From positions 1 through 64,000 of the forward strand of contig JAFGNN010000065.1 in NCBI GenBank assembly GCA_016926955.1: 64,000 nt of DNA, read 5' to 3'. This DNA comes from Spirochaetales bacterium (GTDB lineage: Bacteria; Spirochaetota; Spirochaetia; Treponematales; UBA12059). Below, one piece after another: positions 44,969 through 57,145 of the stretch. A model generated the notes under the pieces. It saw nothing but the letters and a program-made list of their open reading frames with translations, was not told the DNA's origin and did not search any database. Numbering within the stretch: position 1 is the stretch's first letter; each line of letters begins with the position of its first letter. Both the position numbers and the translations under genes were made by a program.

Positions 44969-47344
44969 CTACCTGAGCGCGCGCACCGTTTCGATGAAGT
45001 CCTTGAGGGCCTGGTTGCCCGCGTAACGGGCAAGCTGCTCGTCGAGCCAGGCGTTGCGGCGCGCGCTTTCCGTGAAGCGTCGCGAGCCTTCCAGGATGTC
45101 GATGGCGTTGTAGACCACCTCCTTCTGGCCCGCTTCGAGCCAGGCGGCCTCGTAGGCGGCGACGCGTTCGCGCAGATCCGGCATGGCGGATCTGACGACA
45201 GCGGAGCCGAGGAAGGCGTCGAGCTCGGTCCTCGCGGCCAGCAAGCCCGCCTGACCCGGCGAACCTGCTCGGGCCGAATCCTCGCGGGCGGCATAGACGG
45301 AGAATGACGCGGCAAGCTCGTCCATGCGCTTCGCCAGCGCGGCCAGCGCGTCGCGTTCGGCCTTGAGCGCGTCGAACTCCTCCGTCGAAGGACCGGAGGC
45401 GACCTGGGCCGGGGCGCTCGAAGCGGCCTCGGGCCGGCTGGCCAGCTCCTCGTTCTCGCTCCGCAGACGGTCGCGCTCCTCCTCGAGCGCGGCGATCAGG
45501 CGCTTCGACTCGGCTAGAGCCGCGTCGCGTTCGCTGGTCGCCAGGGTCGCGCCCGCGAGCTCGGTCTCGAGGCGGGTCGCGCGCGCGGACAGTTCCGCGA
45601 TCCTCGCGCGGTCTGCCTCGACGCGCGCCTTCTCGGCGGCCGTCCAGCCTTCAAGGGCGCGGCGGGCGCCCCGAGCCGCCTGGCCCGCGATATCCGCGCC
45701 CGGAGAGTCGGAAAGGATGCGGATATAGCTTTCCGTCGCTTCCGCCCAGGCTCCCCGCTCCAGCAGACGATTCGCGGCCGCGAGTTCCGACGCGGAGGCG
45801 GGGCTCGGGCTTCCCGCGGCGGCGCGTGTCGGGACGGAAAGGGCCGACGCGGCCACTGCGCCCGCGGAAGCCGGGGCGCCCATGGCGCTCAGGGCTTCGA
45901 GGTAGGACGCCGAGGCCGCCGCGAAATCGCCTGCCGCGTAGGCGAGCTCCGCGCGCTCGAAGGCGAGCGCGGCGCCAGTCACGTTTACCGCCGCATCGAT
46001 GGACCGGGCATTCCAGGCGAATTCGAAAGCGGATACGAGCTCGGGAGCCACCGCTACCGCGTCGCGGTAGGCGGCCTCCGCCGCCGCCCTGTCGCCGCGG
46101 GCCAGGGCCTCGTCCCCGCGGGCTCCGGCGGCCCGCGCCTGGGCGTACAGCTCGGCTTGCGTGACGAGGCCCGCCGCGTCCGCGCTGGCGCGGTCGATCT
46201 CGACCTTGACCAGGGTCGCGAGCGACTGCGCTATGAAAACGTCCGCCTCGCGACGCGCGGCGAGGGTCGTCGAAGAAGCGATCGCGGGATCCGCGAGGAA
46301 GGCCGACAGGGCTGAGACGCCCGCGTAGGCGTCCTCGTAGCGCCGGTCGGAGAGCGCCAGGCGTATGGTACGGTAGAGGCCGACGATACGATCCTCCGCG
46401 GCCTTGTCCGCGGCTTGCCGTTCCTGGAGCGCGAGCAGTTCGGCCCGGGCGGCTTCGAGTCCGGCGCTGGCCTGGGCCCGCTCGGTCTCCAGCGCCTTGA
46501 CGCGGGCGTCGAGGGAGGAGCGCAGCTCGGTTTCGCGCGCCGAGGCCTCGTCCTGGATGCGCCGCCGCTCCGAGGCCACCTCGGCCAGGTTGCGTTCGTA
46601 CTCGGCCCTGGCCGCGGCTATGCGGGCGTCGGACGCGGCCCGCTCGGAATCGAGCGCGACGCGGAAGGACGCGAGCGCCGACTGGAACTCGGCCGTTTTC
46701 CGGATTTCGAATTCCCTGATCCGCGCCTCGATTTCGGCCTCGGCGTAACCCTCGGAGCGCAACCTCGCACGCTCGGCCTCGATCTCCGACTCCAGCCGGG
46801 CCTTGAGTTCGACCTCGCGCTCGAGCAGCCTCGCCTCGAAACTCATCGCGAGTTCCTGGCTGTCTTTCTCGAGCGATTCCAGGCGATCGCGTATCTCGTC
46901 GAGCTGTACGTCCTTCTCGCGTATGAGCGATTCGGATTCGGCGCGCAATTCGCGGATCAGCCGCCCCTCCGCGCTGAGCACCACGGCGGAGTTGCTGGCG
47001 ATGTCCGCCTCCCGGGCGCGGAAGAAGGCGGCGAGCAGCAGGAAGCCGACAGCCATGCCGACGATGGCCAGGGCGTTCACGAGCGCGGGAACCAGAATGC
47101 CTCGCCTCAAGGCGGGTATCTTTCCGGTTTCCGGCGTCGCGATTCGGTTCTCGACGGCGATGGCGTCGATCCGCTTGAGGATGTCCTCGCCGTCCTCGCC
47201 CGAAAGCCCCGCGGCGCGGGCGGCTTCCAGCATGCCGGAGTCCAGATTGCCGGGCGGATTGGCCAACCCCGTCGCGGCGGTCATCATGTGCACCGCCTTT
47301 GCCTTTTGAAGCAAGCCCTTCTTTCCCATTCGTCCTCCGCTCAT
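44969..47344 (-). CDS. Membrane-anchored coiled-coil/TPR-like protein
   Basis: One TM near the N-terminus, long heptad-rich segments and alanine-rich helical repeats; start may be 47329. Confidence 0.75.
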   Translation of the reverse strand: MSGGRMGKKGLLQKAKAVHMMTAATGLANPPGNLDSGMLEAARAAGLSGEDGEDILKRIDAIAVENRIATPETGKIPALRRGILVPALVNALAIVGMAVGFLLLAAFFRAREADIASNSAVVLSAEGRLIRELRAESESLIREKDVQLDEIRDRLESLEKDSQELAMSFEARLLEREVELKARLESEIEAERARLRSEGYAEAEIEARIREFEIRKTAEFQSALASFRVALDSERAASDARIAAARAEYERNLAEVASERRRIQDEASARETELRSSLDARVKALETERAQASAGLEAARAELLALQERQAADKAAEDRIVGLYRTIRLALSDRRYEDAYAGVSALSAFLADPAIASSTTLAARREADVFIAQSLATLVKVEIDRASADAAGLVTQAELYAQARAAGARGDEALARGDRAAAEAAYRDAVAVAPELVSAFEFAWNARSIDAAVNVTGAALAFERAELAYAAGDFAAASASYLEALSAMGAPASAGAVAASALSVPTRAAAGSPSPASASELAAANRLLERGAWAEATESYIRILSDSPGADIAGQAARGARRALEGWTAAEKARVEADRARIAELSARATRLETELAGATLATSERDAALAESKRLIAALEEERDRLRSENEELASRPEAASSAPAQVASGPSTEEFDALKAERDALAALAKRMDELAASFSVYAAREDSARAGSPGQAGLLAARTELDAFLGSAVVRSAMPDLRERVAAYEAAWLEAGQKEVVYNAIDILEGSRRFTESARRNAWLDEQLARYAGNQALKDFIETVRALR

Positions 47345-47439
47345 CCGCTCAGTATAGTATCGGCGAAATGCCCGCGACAGGGCCCGCGGGCGAATCGATA
47401 TTCGCTTGACTCGATCGGGGCGATTTCGTTAAGCTGGAA

Positions 47440-47455
47440 TCGAAAACGTTTTCGA
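47440..47455. promoter_or_regulatory. Perfect palindromic LacI-family operator
   Basis: TCGAAAACGTTTTCGA, 16-nt perfect palindrome 11 nt before the lacI-like ATG, next to TTGACT-17-TTAAGC. Confidence 0.85.
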
Positions 47456-47466
47456 CAGAGAAGGCA

Positions 47467-48477
47467 ATGGTAACGATCAAGGATATCGCCCGGACGCTCG
47501 GCGTGTCGGTAGGCACCGTCTCGAAGGCCCTGAACGGCCGGGACGACGTGGGCGACGAGCTCAGGGCGCGCATCATCGACACCGCCCGCGAACTCCGATA
47601 CGAGCCGGACCCGATAGCGCGGCGGCTCGTCACGAAGCGGAGCCGCACGCTCGGCGTCTTCATGCTCGACCGCCAGGGCTTCGGCGTTCGGCGGAATTTC
47701 GGATGGCTCTTCCTCGACGGACTTCTGCACGGCGCCGCCGCGCGCGATTACGACCTCGTGCTCTTTTCCAACACCGACGACACCCGTTACGAGCGTTCCT
47801 ATATCGACATCTGCCGGAGCCGGCGCGTCGACGCCGCCGTCATCGTCGGGCTCCGGGGCGACGACCGCTACCTCGAGGACGTGCTGAACGCGCCGATCCC
47901 GGTCGCCCTCATCGACACCGAAGTCTCCGGGGGAAGCGCGACCTTCGTCAGTTCCGACAACCGCGCCGGCGCGGCGCTCGCGTTGGAGCACCTGGCCGCG
48001 CTCGGCCATCAAAAAGTGGCCACGCTGCGCGCGCCGTTTTCCTACCCCGGCCGGCTCAGATACGAAGCCTGGGCGGAGTTCGCAGCGGCGCGCGGCAGCT
48101 TCCGGGACGACTACATCCGCGACGGCGACTTCACGCCCGAGTCGGGCATGGCCGCGGCCGCGGCCTTCGCCTCGATGAAGGACATGCCGACCGCCATCTT
48201 CGCGGCGAGCGACCTGATGGCCATCGGGCTCATCAGGGGTTTCGAGAAGCTCGGCGTCAGGGTGCCGGAAGACGTCTCGATCGTCGGCTTCGACGACATT
48301 CCGAACGCGGAGCTCGTGGGACCGGCGCTCACCACGGTCGCACAGGACACCATGGCCATAGGCCGTGCCGCGCTGGACGCCGTGCTGGACGAACTCGATT
48401 CAGGCGCCCGGCGCGCGGAAATCCTTCTCGAGCCGCGCCTCGTGGTCCGCCAGTCATGCGCGGCCCCTCGAACCTAG
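47467..48477 (+). CDS. LacI family transcriptional regulator
   Basis: VTIKDIARTLGVSVGTVSKALNGRDDVGDELRARI; periplasmic-binding-like domain. Confidence 0.95.
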   Translation: MVTIKDIARTLGVSVGTVSKALNGRDDVGDELRARIIDTARELRYEPDPIARRLVTKRSRTLGVFMLDRQGFGVRRNFGWLFLDGLLHGAAARDYDLVLFSNTDDTRYERSYIDICRSRRVDAAVIVGLRGDDRYLEDVLNAPIPVALIDTEVSGGSATFVSSDNRAGAALALEHLAALGHQKVATLRAPFSYPGRLRYEAWAEFAAARGSFRDDYIRDGDFTPESGMAAAAAFASMKDMPTAIFAASDLMAIGLIRGFEKLGVRVPEDVSIVGFDDIPNAELVGPALTTVAQDTMAIGRAALDAVLDELDSGARRAEILLEPRLVVRQSCAAPRT

Positions 48478-48549
48478 GCCTGCAGGCCGCGAGAGTTCCC
48501 GCAAGCGTCGTCGCCGCGCATCGGATGCGCGTTCCGCTTGCTAAAAAGC

Positions 48550-48582
48550 GAAGCCCGGTTCCCTCCAAGGGAACCGGGCTTC
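48550..48582. terminator. Bidirectional terminator between lacI-like and oadB
   Basis: GAAGCCCGGTTCCC-tccaa-GGGAACCGGGCTTC, 14 bp perfect; T-run on the minus strand after the stem. Confidence 0.9.
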
Positions 48583-48648
48583 TTGCTTGTCGGAAAGCAT
48601 CCCGGCCAGTATCCGCGCGTTCCGGACCGCGGCGGCCGGGATCCCTGA

Positions 48649-49791
48649 TCAGCCGAGCACCGCCAGCAGGACGCCGGCCGCGATGGCCGAGCCGATGACG
48701 CCCGCGACGTTCGGTCCCATGGCGTGCATGAGCAGGTAGTTGTTCGGGTTCTCGCGCTGTCCCTCGACCTGCGACACGCGCGCGGCCATCGGAACCGCCG
48801 ACACGCCCGCCGAGCCGATGAGCGGGTTTATCTTGCCGCCCGAGATCACGTTCATGAGCTTGCCGAGCAGCACGCCGCCCGCGGTGCCCACGGCGAACGC
48901 CGCGAGGCCCAGACCGATGATCATCAGGGTCTGGGGCGTCAGGAACTTGTCCGCGCTCGCGGTCGCGCCGACCGACACCCCGAGGAAGATGGTCAGGATG
49001 TTGATGAGGGCATGCTGGGCCGTGTCCGACAGGCGGCCGGTGACGCCGGTCTCCCGGAACAGGTTGCCGAGCATGAGCGAGCCCACGAGCGGCACGGCCG
49101 AGGGCAGCAGCAATCCGACGAGGATGGTCACCGCGATCGGGAAGATGACCTTCTCGGTTTTCGACACCTCACGGAGCTGGTCCATGACGATGGCCCGCTC
49201 CTTCTTCGTGGTCAGCAGCCGCATGATGGGCGGCTGGATGATCGGGACGAGGGCCATGTACGAGTACGCCGCGATCGCGATGGCGGGCAGAAGCTCGGGC
49301 TTGAGCTTGCTCGTCAGGTAGATGGCCGTCGGACCGTCCGCGCCGCCGATGATGCCGATGGAGCCGGCAGCCTGCGGATCGAAGTCGAGGGCGCGCGCGC
49401 CCAGGTAGGTCAGGAAGATGCCGAGCTGCGCGGCGGCGCCGAGCAGCAGGCTCTTCGGGTTGGCGATGAGCGGCCCGAAGTCGGTCATGGCGCCGACGCC
49501 CATGAAGATGAGCGGCGGGTAGATGCCGAGCTTGACGCCCTGGTAGAGATAATAGACGAGACCGCCCGGCACCACCTTGCCGTCCACGACCGAGTGCTCC
49601 GTCATGATGCCGCCGAGCGGCAGGTTCGAGAGGAGCATTCCGAAGGCGATCGGCACGAGGAGGAGCGGTTCGAACTTCTTTACGATGCCGAGATACAGGA
49701 GGACGCAGGACACCGTGATCATGATGAGGTCTTTCCACCCCAACACGGCGAAGCCGGTAGTCCCAAGGAATTCCAGTACGCTATCCCACAT
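48649..49791 (-). CDS. oadB: Sodium ion-translocating decarboxylase beta subunit
   Basis: [29 protein letters not shown] ... [18 protein letters not shown]. Confidence 0.95.
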   Translation of the reverse strand: MWDSVLEFLGTTGFAVLGWKDLIMITVSCVLLYLGIVKKFEPLLLVPIAFGMLLSNLPLGGIMTEHSVVDGKVVPGGLVYYLYQGVKLGIYPPLIFMGVGAMTDFGPLIANPKSLLLGAAAQLGIFLTYLGARALDFDPQAAGSIGIIGGADGPTAIYLTSKLKPELLPAIAIAAYSYMALVPIIQPPIMRLLTTKKERAIVMDQLREVSKTEKVIFPIAVTILVGLLLPSAVPLVGSLMLGNLFRETGVTGRLSDTAQHALINILTIFLGVSVGATASADKFLTPQTLMIIGLGLAAFAVGTAGGVLLGKLMNVISGGKINPLIGSAGVSAVPMAARVSQVEGQRENPNNYLLMHAMGPNVAGVIGSAIAAGVLLAVLG

Positions 49792-49809
49792 GGGAGGCAG
49801 CCCTCCCCT

Positions 49810-50190
49810 TTACGAAAGTTCGACGAGGGTGTCGCCGGTGTTGACGGAGGCGCCGGCCTGAACCCTGAAGGCGGCGACGGTGCCGTCGGCGGGGGCGACG
49901 ATCTCGTTCTCCATCTTCATGGCCTCGAGGATGAGGAGCACGTCGCCGCGCCTGACGGCCTGGCCGGCGGAGGCCTTGAGGGCGGTGATGGTGCCGGGCA
50001 TCGGCGACTTGACGAGCTGCGAGCCGGAGGAGACCGGTGCCGCGGAAGCCGGAGCGGGCGCCGCGGGAGCGGCGGGAGCGGCGGCCGGGGCCGCGACGGG
50101 AGCCGGGGCGGAGGCGGCGCGGGAGCCGCCGAGTTCCTCGACGGCCACGTCGTAGGTCTTGCCGTTGACGGTGATGCGGTACTGCTTCAT
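49810..50190 (-). CDS. Biotin carboxyl carrier protein
   Basis: VKSPMPGTITALKASAGQAVRRGDVLLILEAMKMENEI. Confidence 0.95.
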   Translation of the reverse strand: MKQYRITVNGKTYDVAVEELGGSRAASAPAPVAAPAAAPAAPAAPAPASAAPVSSGSQLVKSPMPGTITALKASAGQAVRRGDVLLILEAMKMENEIVAPADGTVAAFRVQAGASVNTGDTLVELS

Positions 50191-50200
50191 GGAAGTCTCC

Positions 50201-50563
50201 TTAGGCGTGGCGGCGGCCGGAATTTACGGCTCGCGCGATTCTTTCTGCGAAGCCCCAGGCGGGGACATTGACGCCGGCGGGAGTCGACCCGACGGGCGCG
50301 ACTGCCGCGACCCGGAAGCTGCCCGGACTCATGCCGCTCGCGGCGGAAACGGCGGCGGCGATTACGGCGAGGAGTTCGCCCTCGTCGCCGCCTGCGGCTT
50401 GGGCCGCCGGCATGATGACGTTGGCGGGCGCGACGGACGGCACGTGGCCCTGCTTTTTCCGGCCCACGAAAATCAGCTTGAAGAGCTCGAGGACGAACGA
50501 GAGCGCGACGAGCGCGGAGAACACGGTGCCGAAGCCGAGGGCGACGATGAACCAGTCATTCAT
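50201..50563 (-). CDS. oadG: OadG-like decarboxylase gamma subunit
   Basis: Single N-terminal TM, small, between carboxyltransferase and biotin carrier. Confidence 0.8.
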   Translation of the reverse strand: MNDWFIVALGFGTVFSALVALSFVLELFKLIFVGRKKQGHVPSVAPANVIMPAAQAAGGDEGELLAVIAAAVSAASGMSPGSFRVAAVAPVGSTPAGVNVPAWGFAERIARAVNSGRRHA

Positions 50564-50572
50564 GGCTGCCCC

Positions 50573-52114
50573 CTACACCGGGAAGTTGCCGTGCTTGCGG
50601 CTCGGGCGCGTCTCGCGCTTGCCCGAGAGCAGGGCCAGGGCGGCGAGGAGGCGGCTCCGCGTGTGCGCGGGCTCGATGACGTCGTCGACATAGCCGCGCG
50701 CCGCGGCCTTGTACGGGTTCGCGAAGGACTTCTTGTACTCCTCGATCTTCTCCTTGCGCGCGGCGGCGGGGTCGGCGGCTTCCTCGATCTCCTTCTTGAA
50801 GATGATGTTGGCCGCGCCGTCGGGACCCATGACCGCGATCTCCGCGCTCGGCCAGGCGAAGACCTGGTCCGCGCCGAGGTGCTTGGAGCACATGGCGATG
50901 TAGGCGCCGCCGTAGGCCTTGCGCACGATGACGGTCAGCTTGGGCACCGTCGCCTCGCTGTAGGCGTAGAGCAGCTTTGCGCCGTGGCGGATGACGCCGC
51001 CGTGCTCCTGGCCGACGCCGGGCAGGTAGCCCGCGGTGTCGGAGAGGGTCAGGAGGGGGACGTTGAACGCGTCGCAGGTGCGGATGAAGCGGCTGGCCTT
51101 GTCGGAGGCGTTGATGTCGAGCACGCCGGCCATGACCGCCGGCTGGTTCGCGACGACGCCGACCGAGCGGCCGCCGAGGCGCGCGAAACCGATGACGATG
51201 TTCTTCGCGTAGTCGCCCATCACTTCCATGAAATCCCCGGCGTCGACGAGGCCCTCGATGATGCGGCGCACGTCGTAAGGCTTGTTCGGCTGGTCCGGGA
51301 TGATGTCGGCGAGGGCGGAAGGATCGACGGGCGGCTCGGCGAAGGCCGCGAGCGGGGCGTCCTCGAGGTTGTTCTGCGGCAGGAACGAGAGCAGGCGGCG
51401 GATGGCCGCGAGGGTCGCGTCCTCGTTCTCGAAGCGGAGATGGGCCACGCCCGACTTCTCGCAGTGGACGTGGGAGCCGCCCAAGTCCTCGGCGGAGACG
51501 TCCTCGCCGGTCACGGCCTTGATGACCTGGGGCCCGGTGATGAACATGTTGGAGGACTTGTCGGTCATCAGTATGAAGTCGGTCAGCGCCGGGGAGTACA
51601 CCGCGCCGCCGGCGCAGGGGCCCATGATGACCGAAATCTGCGGTATGACGCCCGAGGCGACGGTGTTCCTGAAGAAGATGTCGCCGTATCCCGACAACGC
51701 GTCGACGCCTTCTTGAATGCGGGCGCCGCCGGAGTCGTTGATGCCGACGAGCGGGATGCCGACCTTGACGGCCAGGTCCATGACCTTGCAGATCTTGGCC
51801 GCGTGCATCTCGCCGAGCGAGCCGCCGATGACGGTGAAGTCCTGCGCGAACACCGCCACCTGGCGGCCGTCCACGAGGCCGTAGCCCACCACGACGCCTT
51901 CGCCCGGCGCGTCAACCTCGTTCATGCCGAGCTCGACGGCGCGGTGTTCCACGAAGGCGTCCACCTCGACGAAGCTGCCCGGGTCCATGAGGGCCTCGAT
52001 GCGTTCGCGCGCGGTCTTCTTGCCCTTTTGGTGCTGGGCGTCGACGCGCTTCGGTCCGCCGCCGGCGACTATCTTCGCCCGCGCTTCCTCGAGCCGCTTG
52101 ATCTTCTCTTCCAT
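50573..52114 (-). CDS. mmdA: Methylmalonyl-CoA/propionyl-CoA carboxyltransferase (12S-type)
   Basis: RIEALMDPGSFVEVDAFVEHR ... GGSLGEMHAAKICKVMDLA ... GPCAGGAVYSPALTDF. Confidence 0.95.
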   Translation of the reverse strand: MEEKIKRLEEARAKIVAGGGPKRVDAQHQKGKKTARERIEALMDPGSFVEVDAFVEHRAVELGMNEVDAPGEGVVVGYGLVDGRQVAVFAQDFTVIGGSLGEMHAAKICKVMDLAVKVGIPLVGINDSGGARIQEGVDALSGYGDIFFRNTVASGVIPQISVIMGPCAGGAVYSPALTDFILMTDKSSNMFITGPQVIKAVTGEDVSAEDLGGSHVHCEKSGVAHLRFENEDATLAAIRRLLSFLPQNNLEDAPLAAFAEPPVDPSALADIIPDQPNKPYDVRRIIEGLVDAGDFMEVMGDYAKNIVIGFARLGGRSVGVVANQPAVMAGVLDINASDKASRFIRTCDAFNVPLLTLSDTAGYLPGVGQEHGGVIRHGAKLLYAYSEATVPKLTVIVRKAYGGAYIAMCSKHLGADQVFAWPSAEIAVMGPDGAANIIFKKEIEEAADPAAARKEKIEEYKKSFANPYKAAARGYVDDVIEPAHTRSRLLAALALLSGKRETRPSRKHGNFPV

Positions 52115-52128
52115 GTGTAACTCCGTTG

Positions 52129-52536
52129 TTACGCCTCGTCGCGCTGGCAGAGCTCGACGAGGACGCCGTTGGTCGCTTTGGGATGGAGGAACGCTATCTT
52201 CGCGCCGCCCGCGCCGTAGCGCGGTTTTTCGTCGATCAGGCGGACGCCCTTGGCTTTGAGCTCGGCCAGGGTCGCCTCGAGGTCGTCGACGCGGAAGGCG
52301 ATATGCTGGACGCCAGCGCCGCGCGCCTCGATATGCTTTGCGATCGGGCCGTCGCTCGCCGTGGACTCGAGCAGCTCGACCTCCGTGTCTCCGACGGGCA
52401 GGAAGGCGGTCTTCACCTTCTGCTCCTCGACGGTCTCGGTGCCGGCCAGCTTGAGGCCGAGCAGGTCGGTATAGATCTTGAGGGTCTCTTCCAGGTTCGA
52501 CACCGCGATGCCGATGTGGTCTACCTTGAGCACCAT
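52129..52536 (-). CDS. mce: Methylmalonyl-CoA epimerase
   Basis: VDHIGIAVSNLEETLKIYTDLLGL ... IEARGAGVQHIAFRVDDLEATL. Confidence 0.95.
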   Translation of the reverse strand: MVLKVDHIGIAVSNLEETLKIYTDLLGLKLAGTETVEEQKVKTAFLPVGDTEVELLESTASDGPIAKHIEARGAGVQHIAFRVDDLEATLAELKAKGVRLIDEKPRYGAGGAKIAFLHPKATNGVLVELCQRDEA

Positions 52537-52556
52537 GCTTTCAGTCTCCCGCTTGT

Positions 52557-53666
52557 TCAGGGCTGTTCTCCGGACTGTACCGCGAGCGGTGATCCGGAGC
52601 TTGACAGGATTCTTTCGAGTGTCTCGAGGGCATCATAGAGATCGCGTTCGCGTGTGGCAAGCTCCCCGGCCAGCTTGAGGAGCTCCGCGCCGGCGGGCCC
52701 CGCCTCGAGCCGCGCGAGCACGCGGGCGGCGAGCGCTGCCTTGAGCTCAGTGGCGGCGTTGGACTTCCTGCGCAGTTCGAGCTGGCCCGATTCGGTCAAC
52801 TTCGCCCGGTGCGCCTCGATCGCGTCGACAAGGGCCTCGACGCCCTCGCCCGTCTCCGCGACGGTCTTGAGCACGGGCGGGAGTTTCGCGAGGAAGGCGT
52901 GAGGATCCTCGTCCGGGGCGCCCGCGGCGGCTGCCGTGTTCGCGGGAGAAGCTGCGTGATGGACACCCCCCGAGGCGATGGCGCGCGCGCCCGCTGCAGT
53001 GTTCACCCAGGCGGTTTCCAGCATGGCGCGGATCTCGCGCACCACGCGGTCGGCCCCGTCGCGGTCGGCCTTGTTGACGACGAAGACATCGCCGATCTCC
53101 ATGACGCCGGCCTTGATGGCCTGGATGTCGTCGCCGAGTCCCGGCACCGACACGAGCACGACCGAGTCGGCGAGCTTGACGATGTCCACCTCGGACTGGC
53201 CGACACCCACCGTCTCGATGACGACGCGCTCGTAGCCGGCCGCGTCGAGGATGCGCACGGTTTCCGCGCAGGCCTTCGAGAGGCCGCCGAGCGAGCCGCG
53301 GGTCGCCAGGGAGCGGATGAAGACGCCCTCGTCGAGGGCGCGGCCCTGCATGCGGATGCGGTCGCCGAGCACGGCGCCGCCTGAGTACGGGCTCGAGGGG
53401 TCGACCGCGACGACGCCGACCTTGAGGCCGCGTTCGCGGTACGCCTTTACGAGCTTGTCGACGAGGGTGCTTTTCCCCGAGCCGGGCGGGCCGGTGACCC
53501 CGACGACGTGGGCCTTACCGGTGTGCCGGTGGAGGAGGCGGAGCGCCGCCTCGACGCCGGGGTCCGCGGATTCGGCGCGGGTGATGGCGCGCGCGATGGT
53601 CCGGGCGTCGCCGGCCCTGATCAGGGCGACGACGCCTTCGGGATCGGGCGCGCCTCGATCAGCCAT
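52557..53666 (-). CDS. meaB: Methylmalonyl-CoA mutase-associated GTPase MeaB/ArgK
   Basis: VVGVTGPPGSGKSTLVDKLVKAYRERGLKVGVVAVDPSSPYSGGAVLGDRIRM. Confidence 0.95.
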   Translation of the reverse strand: MADRGAPDPEGVVALIRAGDARTIARAITRAESADPGVEAALRLLHRHTGKAHVVGVTGPPGSGKSTLVDKLVKAYRERGLKVGVVAVDPSSPYSGGAVLGDRIRMQGRALDEGVFIRSLATRGSLGGLSKACAETVRILDAAGYERVVIETVGVGQSEVDIVKLADSVVLVSVPGLGDDIQAIKAGVMEIGDVFVVNKADRDGADRVVREIRAMLETAWVNTAAGARAIASGGVHHAASPANTAAAAGAPDEDPHAFLAKLPPVLKTVAETGEGVEALVDAIEAHRAKLTESGQLELRRKSNAATELKAALAARVLARLEAGPAGAELLKLAGELATRERDLYDALETLERILSSSGSPLAVQSGEQP

Positions 53667-53671
53667 CGGAC

Positions 53672-54073
53672 TCAGCGCTTGAGGTGAGTCCGGATGAACT
53701 CCACCGTGGTCGCCGTCGGGGTGCCCGGACCGAAGATGGCGGCGATGCCCCTGGACTTGAGGAACTCGTAATCCCCTTCAGGGATGACGCCGCCGCCGAT
53801 GACGAGCACGTCGTCCACCTTCTTCTCCGCGAGCAGCTCGGTGACACGGGGGAAGAGGTGGTTGTGCGCGCCCGACAGGATGCTCATGGCGATGACGTCG
53901 ACGTCCTCCTGGACGGCCGCCTGCACGATCTGCTCGGGCGTCTGCCTGAGTCCGGTGTAGACCACCTCCATGCCGGCGTCGCGGAGGGCGCGGGCGATCA
54001 CCTTGGCGCCGCGGTCGTGTCCGTCGAGGCCGGGCTTCGCGACCAGCACGCGTATGGTTCGTTCCATCTGCAT
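53672..54073 (-). CDS. Methylmalonyl-CoA mutase, B12-binding small subunit
   Basis: [42 protein letters not shown]. Confidence 0.96.
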   Translation of the reverse strand: MQMERTIRVLVAKPGLDGHDRGAKVIARALRDAGMEVVYTGLRQTPEQIVQAAVQEDVDVIAMSILSGAHNHLFPRVTELLAEKKVDDVLVIGGGVIPEGDYEFLKSRGIAAIFGPGTPTATTVEFIRTHLKR

Positions 54074-54079
54074 CTCCCG

Positions 54080-55747
<1,668 letters not shown>

Positions 55748-55772
55748 CGTTTCCTCCGCTTCGCTTTCGGCT

Positions 55773-56306
55773 TCAGGACGCGGCCGCGGCGGCGATTTCC
55801 CAGCCGCGGCGGAGCGCCTTCAGGTTGAGGTCCTCGGTGCCCTTCGGCACGCGGTTCTTGACGGCGGTCTCGAGGGTGGGCAGGTCGACCGCGCCGGAGA
55901 CGCGGCCGAGGACGCCGAGCGCCACGATGTTCGCCACGACCTTCTTGCCGAGCTCGTCGGCGGCGGTCGAGAGGATGGGAACGCGGACCGTGCGCGCGGA
56001 AACCTCGGAGGACTCGGGAACGCTCGCGTCGACGATGACGAGTCCCTTGCCCATGAGCTTGCCGTAGGTGCGATAGGCTTCCGCGGTCAGCGCCAGGAGG
56101 AAGTCGGGATCGATGGCCTTCGGATAGTCGATGTCGTCCTCCGACACCACCACCTCGGCTTTCGAGGCGCCGCCGCGGGCCTCGGGCCCGTAGCTCTGCG
56201 TCTGGACCGCGTTCTTGCCCTCGAGGATGGCGGCCTCGGCAAGCACGATGCCCGCCAGGAGGAGCCCCTGTCCGCCCGAGCCGCTCAGTCGGAATTCTGT
56301 TCGCAT
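55773..56306 (-). CDS. korC: 2-oxoacid:ferredoxin oxidoreductase gamma subunit
   Basis: [43 protein letters not shown]. Confidence 0.93.
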   Translation of the reverse strand: MRTEFRLSGSGGQGLLLAGIVLAEAAILEGKNAVQTQSYGPEARGGASKAEVVVSEDDIDYPKAIDPDFLLALTAEAYRTYGKLMGKGLVIVDASVPESSEVSARTVRVPILSTAADELGKKVVANIVALGVLGRVSGAVDLPTLETAVKNRVPKGTEDLNLKALRRGWEIAAAAAS

Positions 56307-57145
56307 CCGCGAAGCCCTCCGTCGATGTTCTTCCAGGCGCGGCGCACCTTGGCGGTGGCCTTGAGGTACTCGTCGCAGTACTCGGGCTGCGACGAGCGGT
56401 GGAGCTCGCCGATGAGGAGCTTGCCCTGCACCTTCTCCGGCGGCAGGGCGGCGGCCGCCTTGGCGTTGACCGTGCGGCCCTTGATCCACTCGAGCATGTC
56501 CACGGCCGAGCCGATCTTGTTCTTCCTTCCCATGTAGGTGGGGCACTGGCTCAGCGCTTCGACCACCGAGAAGCCCTTGTTCTGCAGGGCCTGCTCGAGA
56601 AGGTCTATCAGCATGGGCACGTGGAAGCTGGTGCCGCGGGCCACGTAGGTGGCGCCGGCCGCCTTCGCGAGCTCGGCGAGGTCGAAGTCGCGCTCGGAGT
56701 TGCCGTAGGGCGCGGTGGTGGCGAGCATGCCCTTCGGCGTCATCGGCGAGTACTGGCCGCTCGTCATGCCGTAGATGTTGTTGTTCATGACGATGGTGGT
56801 GATGTCTATGTTGCGGCGCGCCGCATGTATGAAATGGTTTCCGCCTATGGCCGTGCAGTCCCCGTCGCCGGTCATGACGATGACCTTGAGGTCGGGGCGG
56901 GCCACCTTGAGGCCCGTTGCGAACGCGAGGGCGCGGCCATGCGCGGTGTGCAGGGTGTCGAAATCGAGGTAGCCGACCGCGCGGCTCGAGCAGCCGATGC
57001 CGGAAACGAGGATGAGCTTGTTCTTGTCGAGCCCGAGGCGGTCGATGGCGCGGATCAGGGCGCCGGTGATGGTGCCGTGGCCGCAACCCGGGCACCAGAT
57101 GTGCGGCAGGCGGTCCTGGCGGAAGTAGGAAAGGGTCTCGCTCAT
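56285..57145 (-). CDS. korB: 2-oxoacid:ferredoxin oxidoreductase beta subunit (TPP-binding)
   Basis: IWCPGCGHGTITGALIRAIDRLGLDKNKLILVSGIGCSSR ... MTGDGDCTAIGGNHFIHAARRN. Confidence 0.95.
   Translation of the reverse strand: MSETLSYFRQDRLPHIWCPGCGHGTITGALIRAIDRLGLDKNKLILVSGIGCSSRAVGYLDFDTLHTAHGRALAFATGLKVARPDLKVIVMTGDGDCTAIGGNHFIHAARRNIDITTIVMNNNIYGMTSGQYSPMTPKGMLATTAPYGNSERDFDLAELAKAAGATYVARGTSFHVPMLIDLLEQALQNKGFSVVEALSQCPTYMGRKNKIGSAVDMLEWIKGRTVNAKAAAALPPEKVQGKLLIGELHRSSQPEYCDEYLKATAKVRRAWKNIDGGLRGCEQNSD

Noticed and set aside
50159-52120. 653-aa plus-strand ORF
   Set aside because: Antisense to mmdA/oadG; shadow frame.
52895-52995. MeaB insertion GARAIASGGVHHAASPANTAAAAGAPDEDPH as a novel domain
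   Set aside because: Short low-complexity alanine-rich loop, probably a flexible linker; not enough to call a domain.
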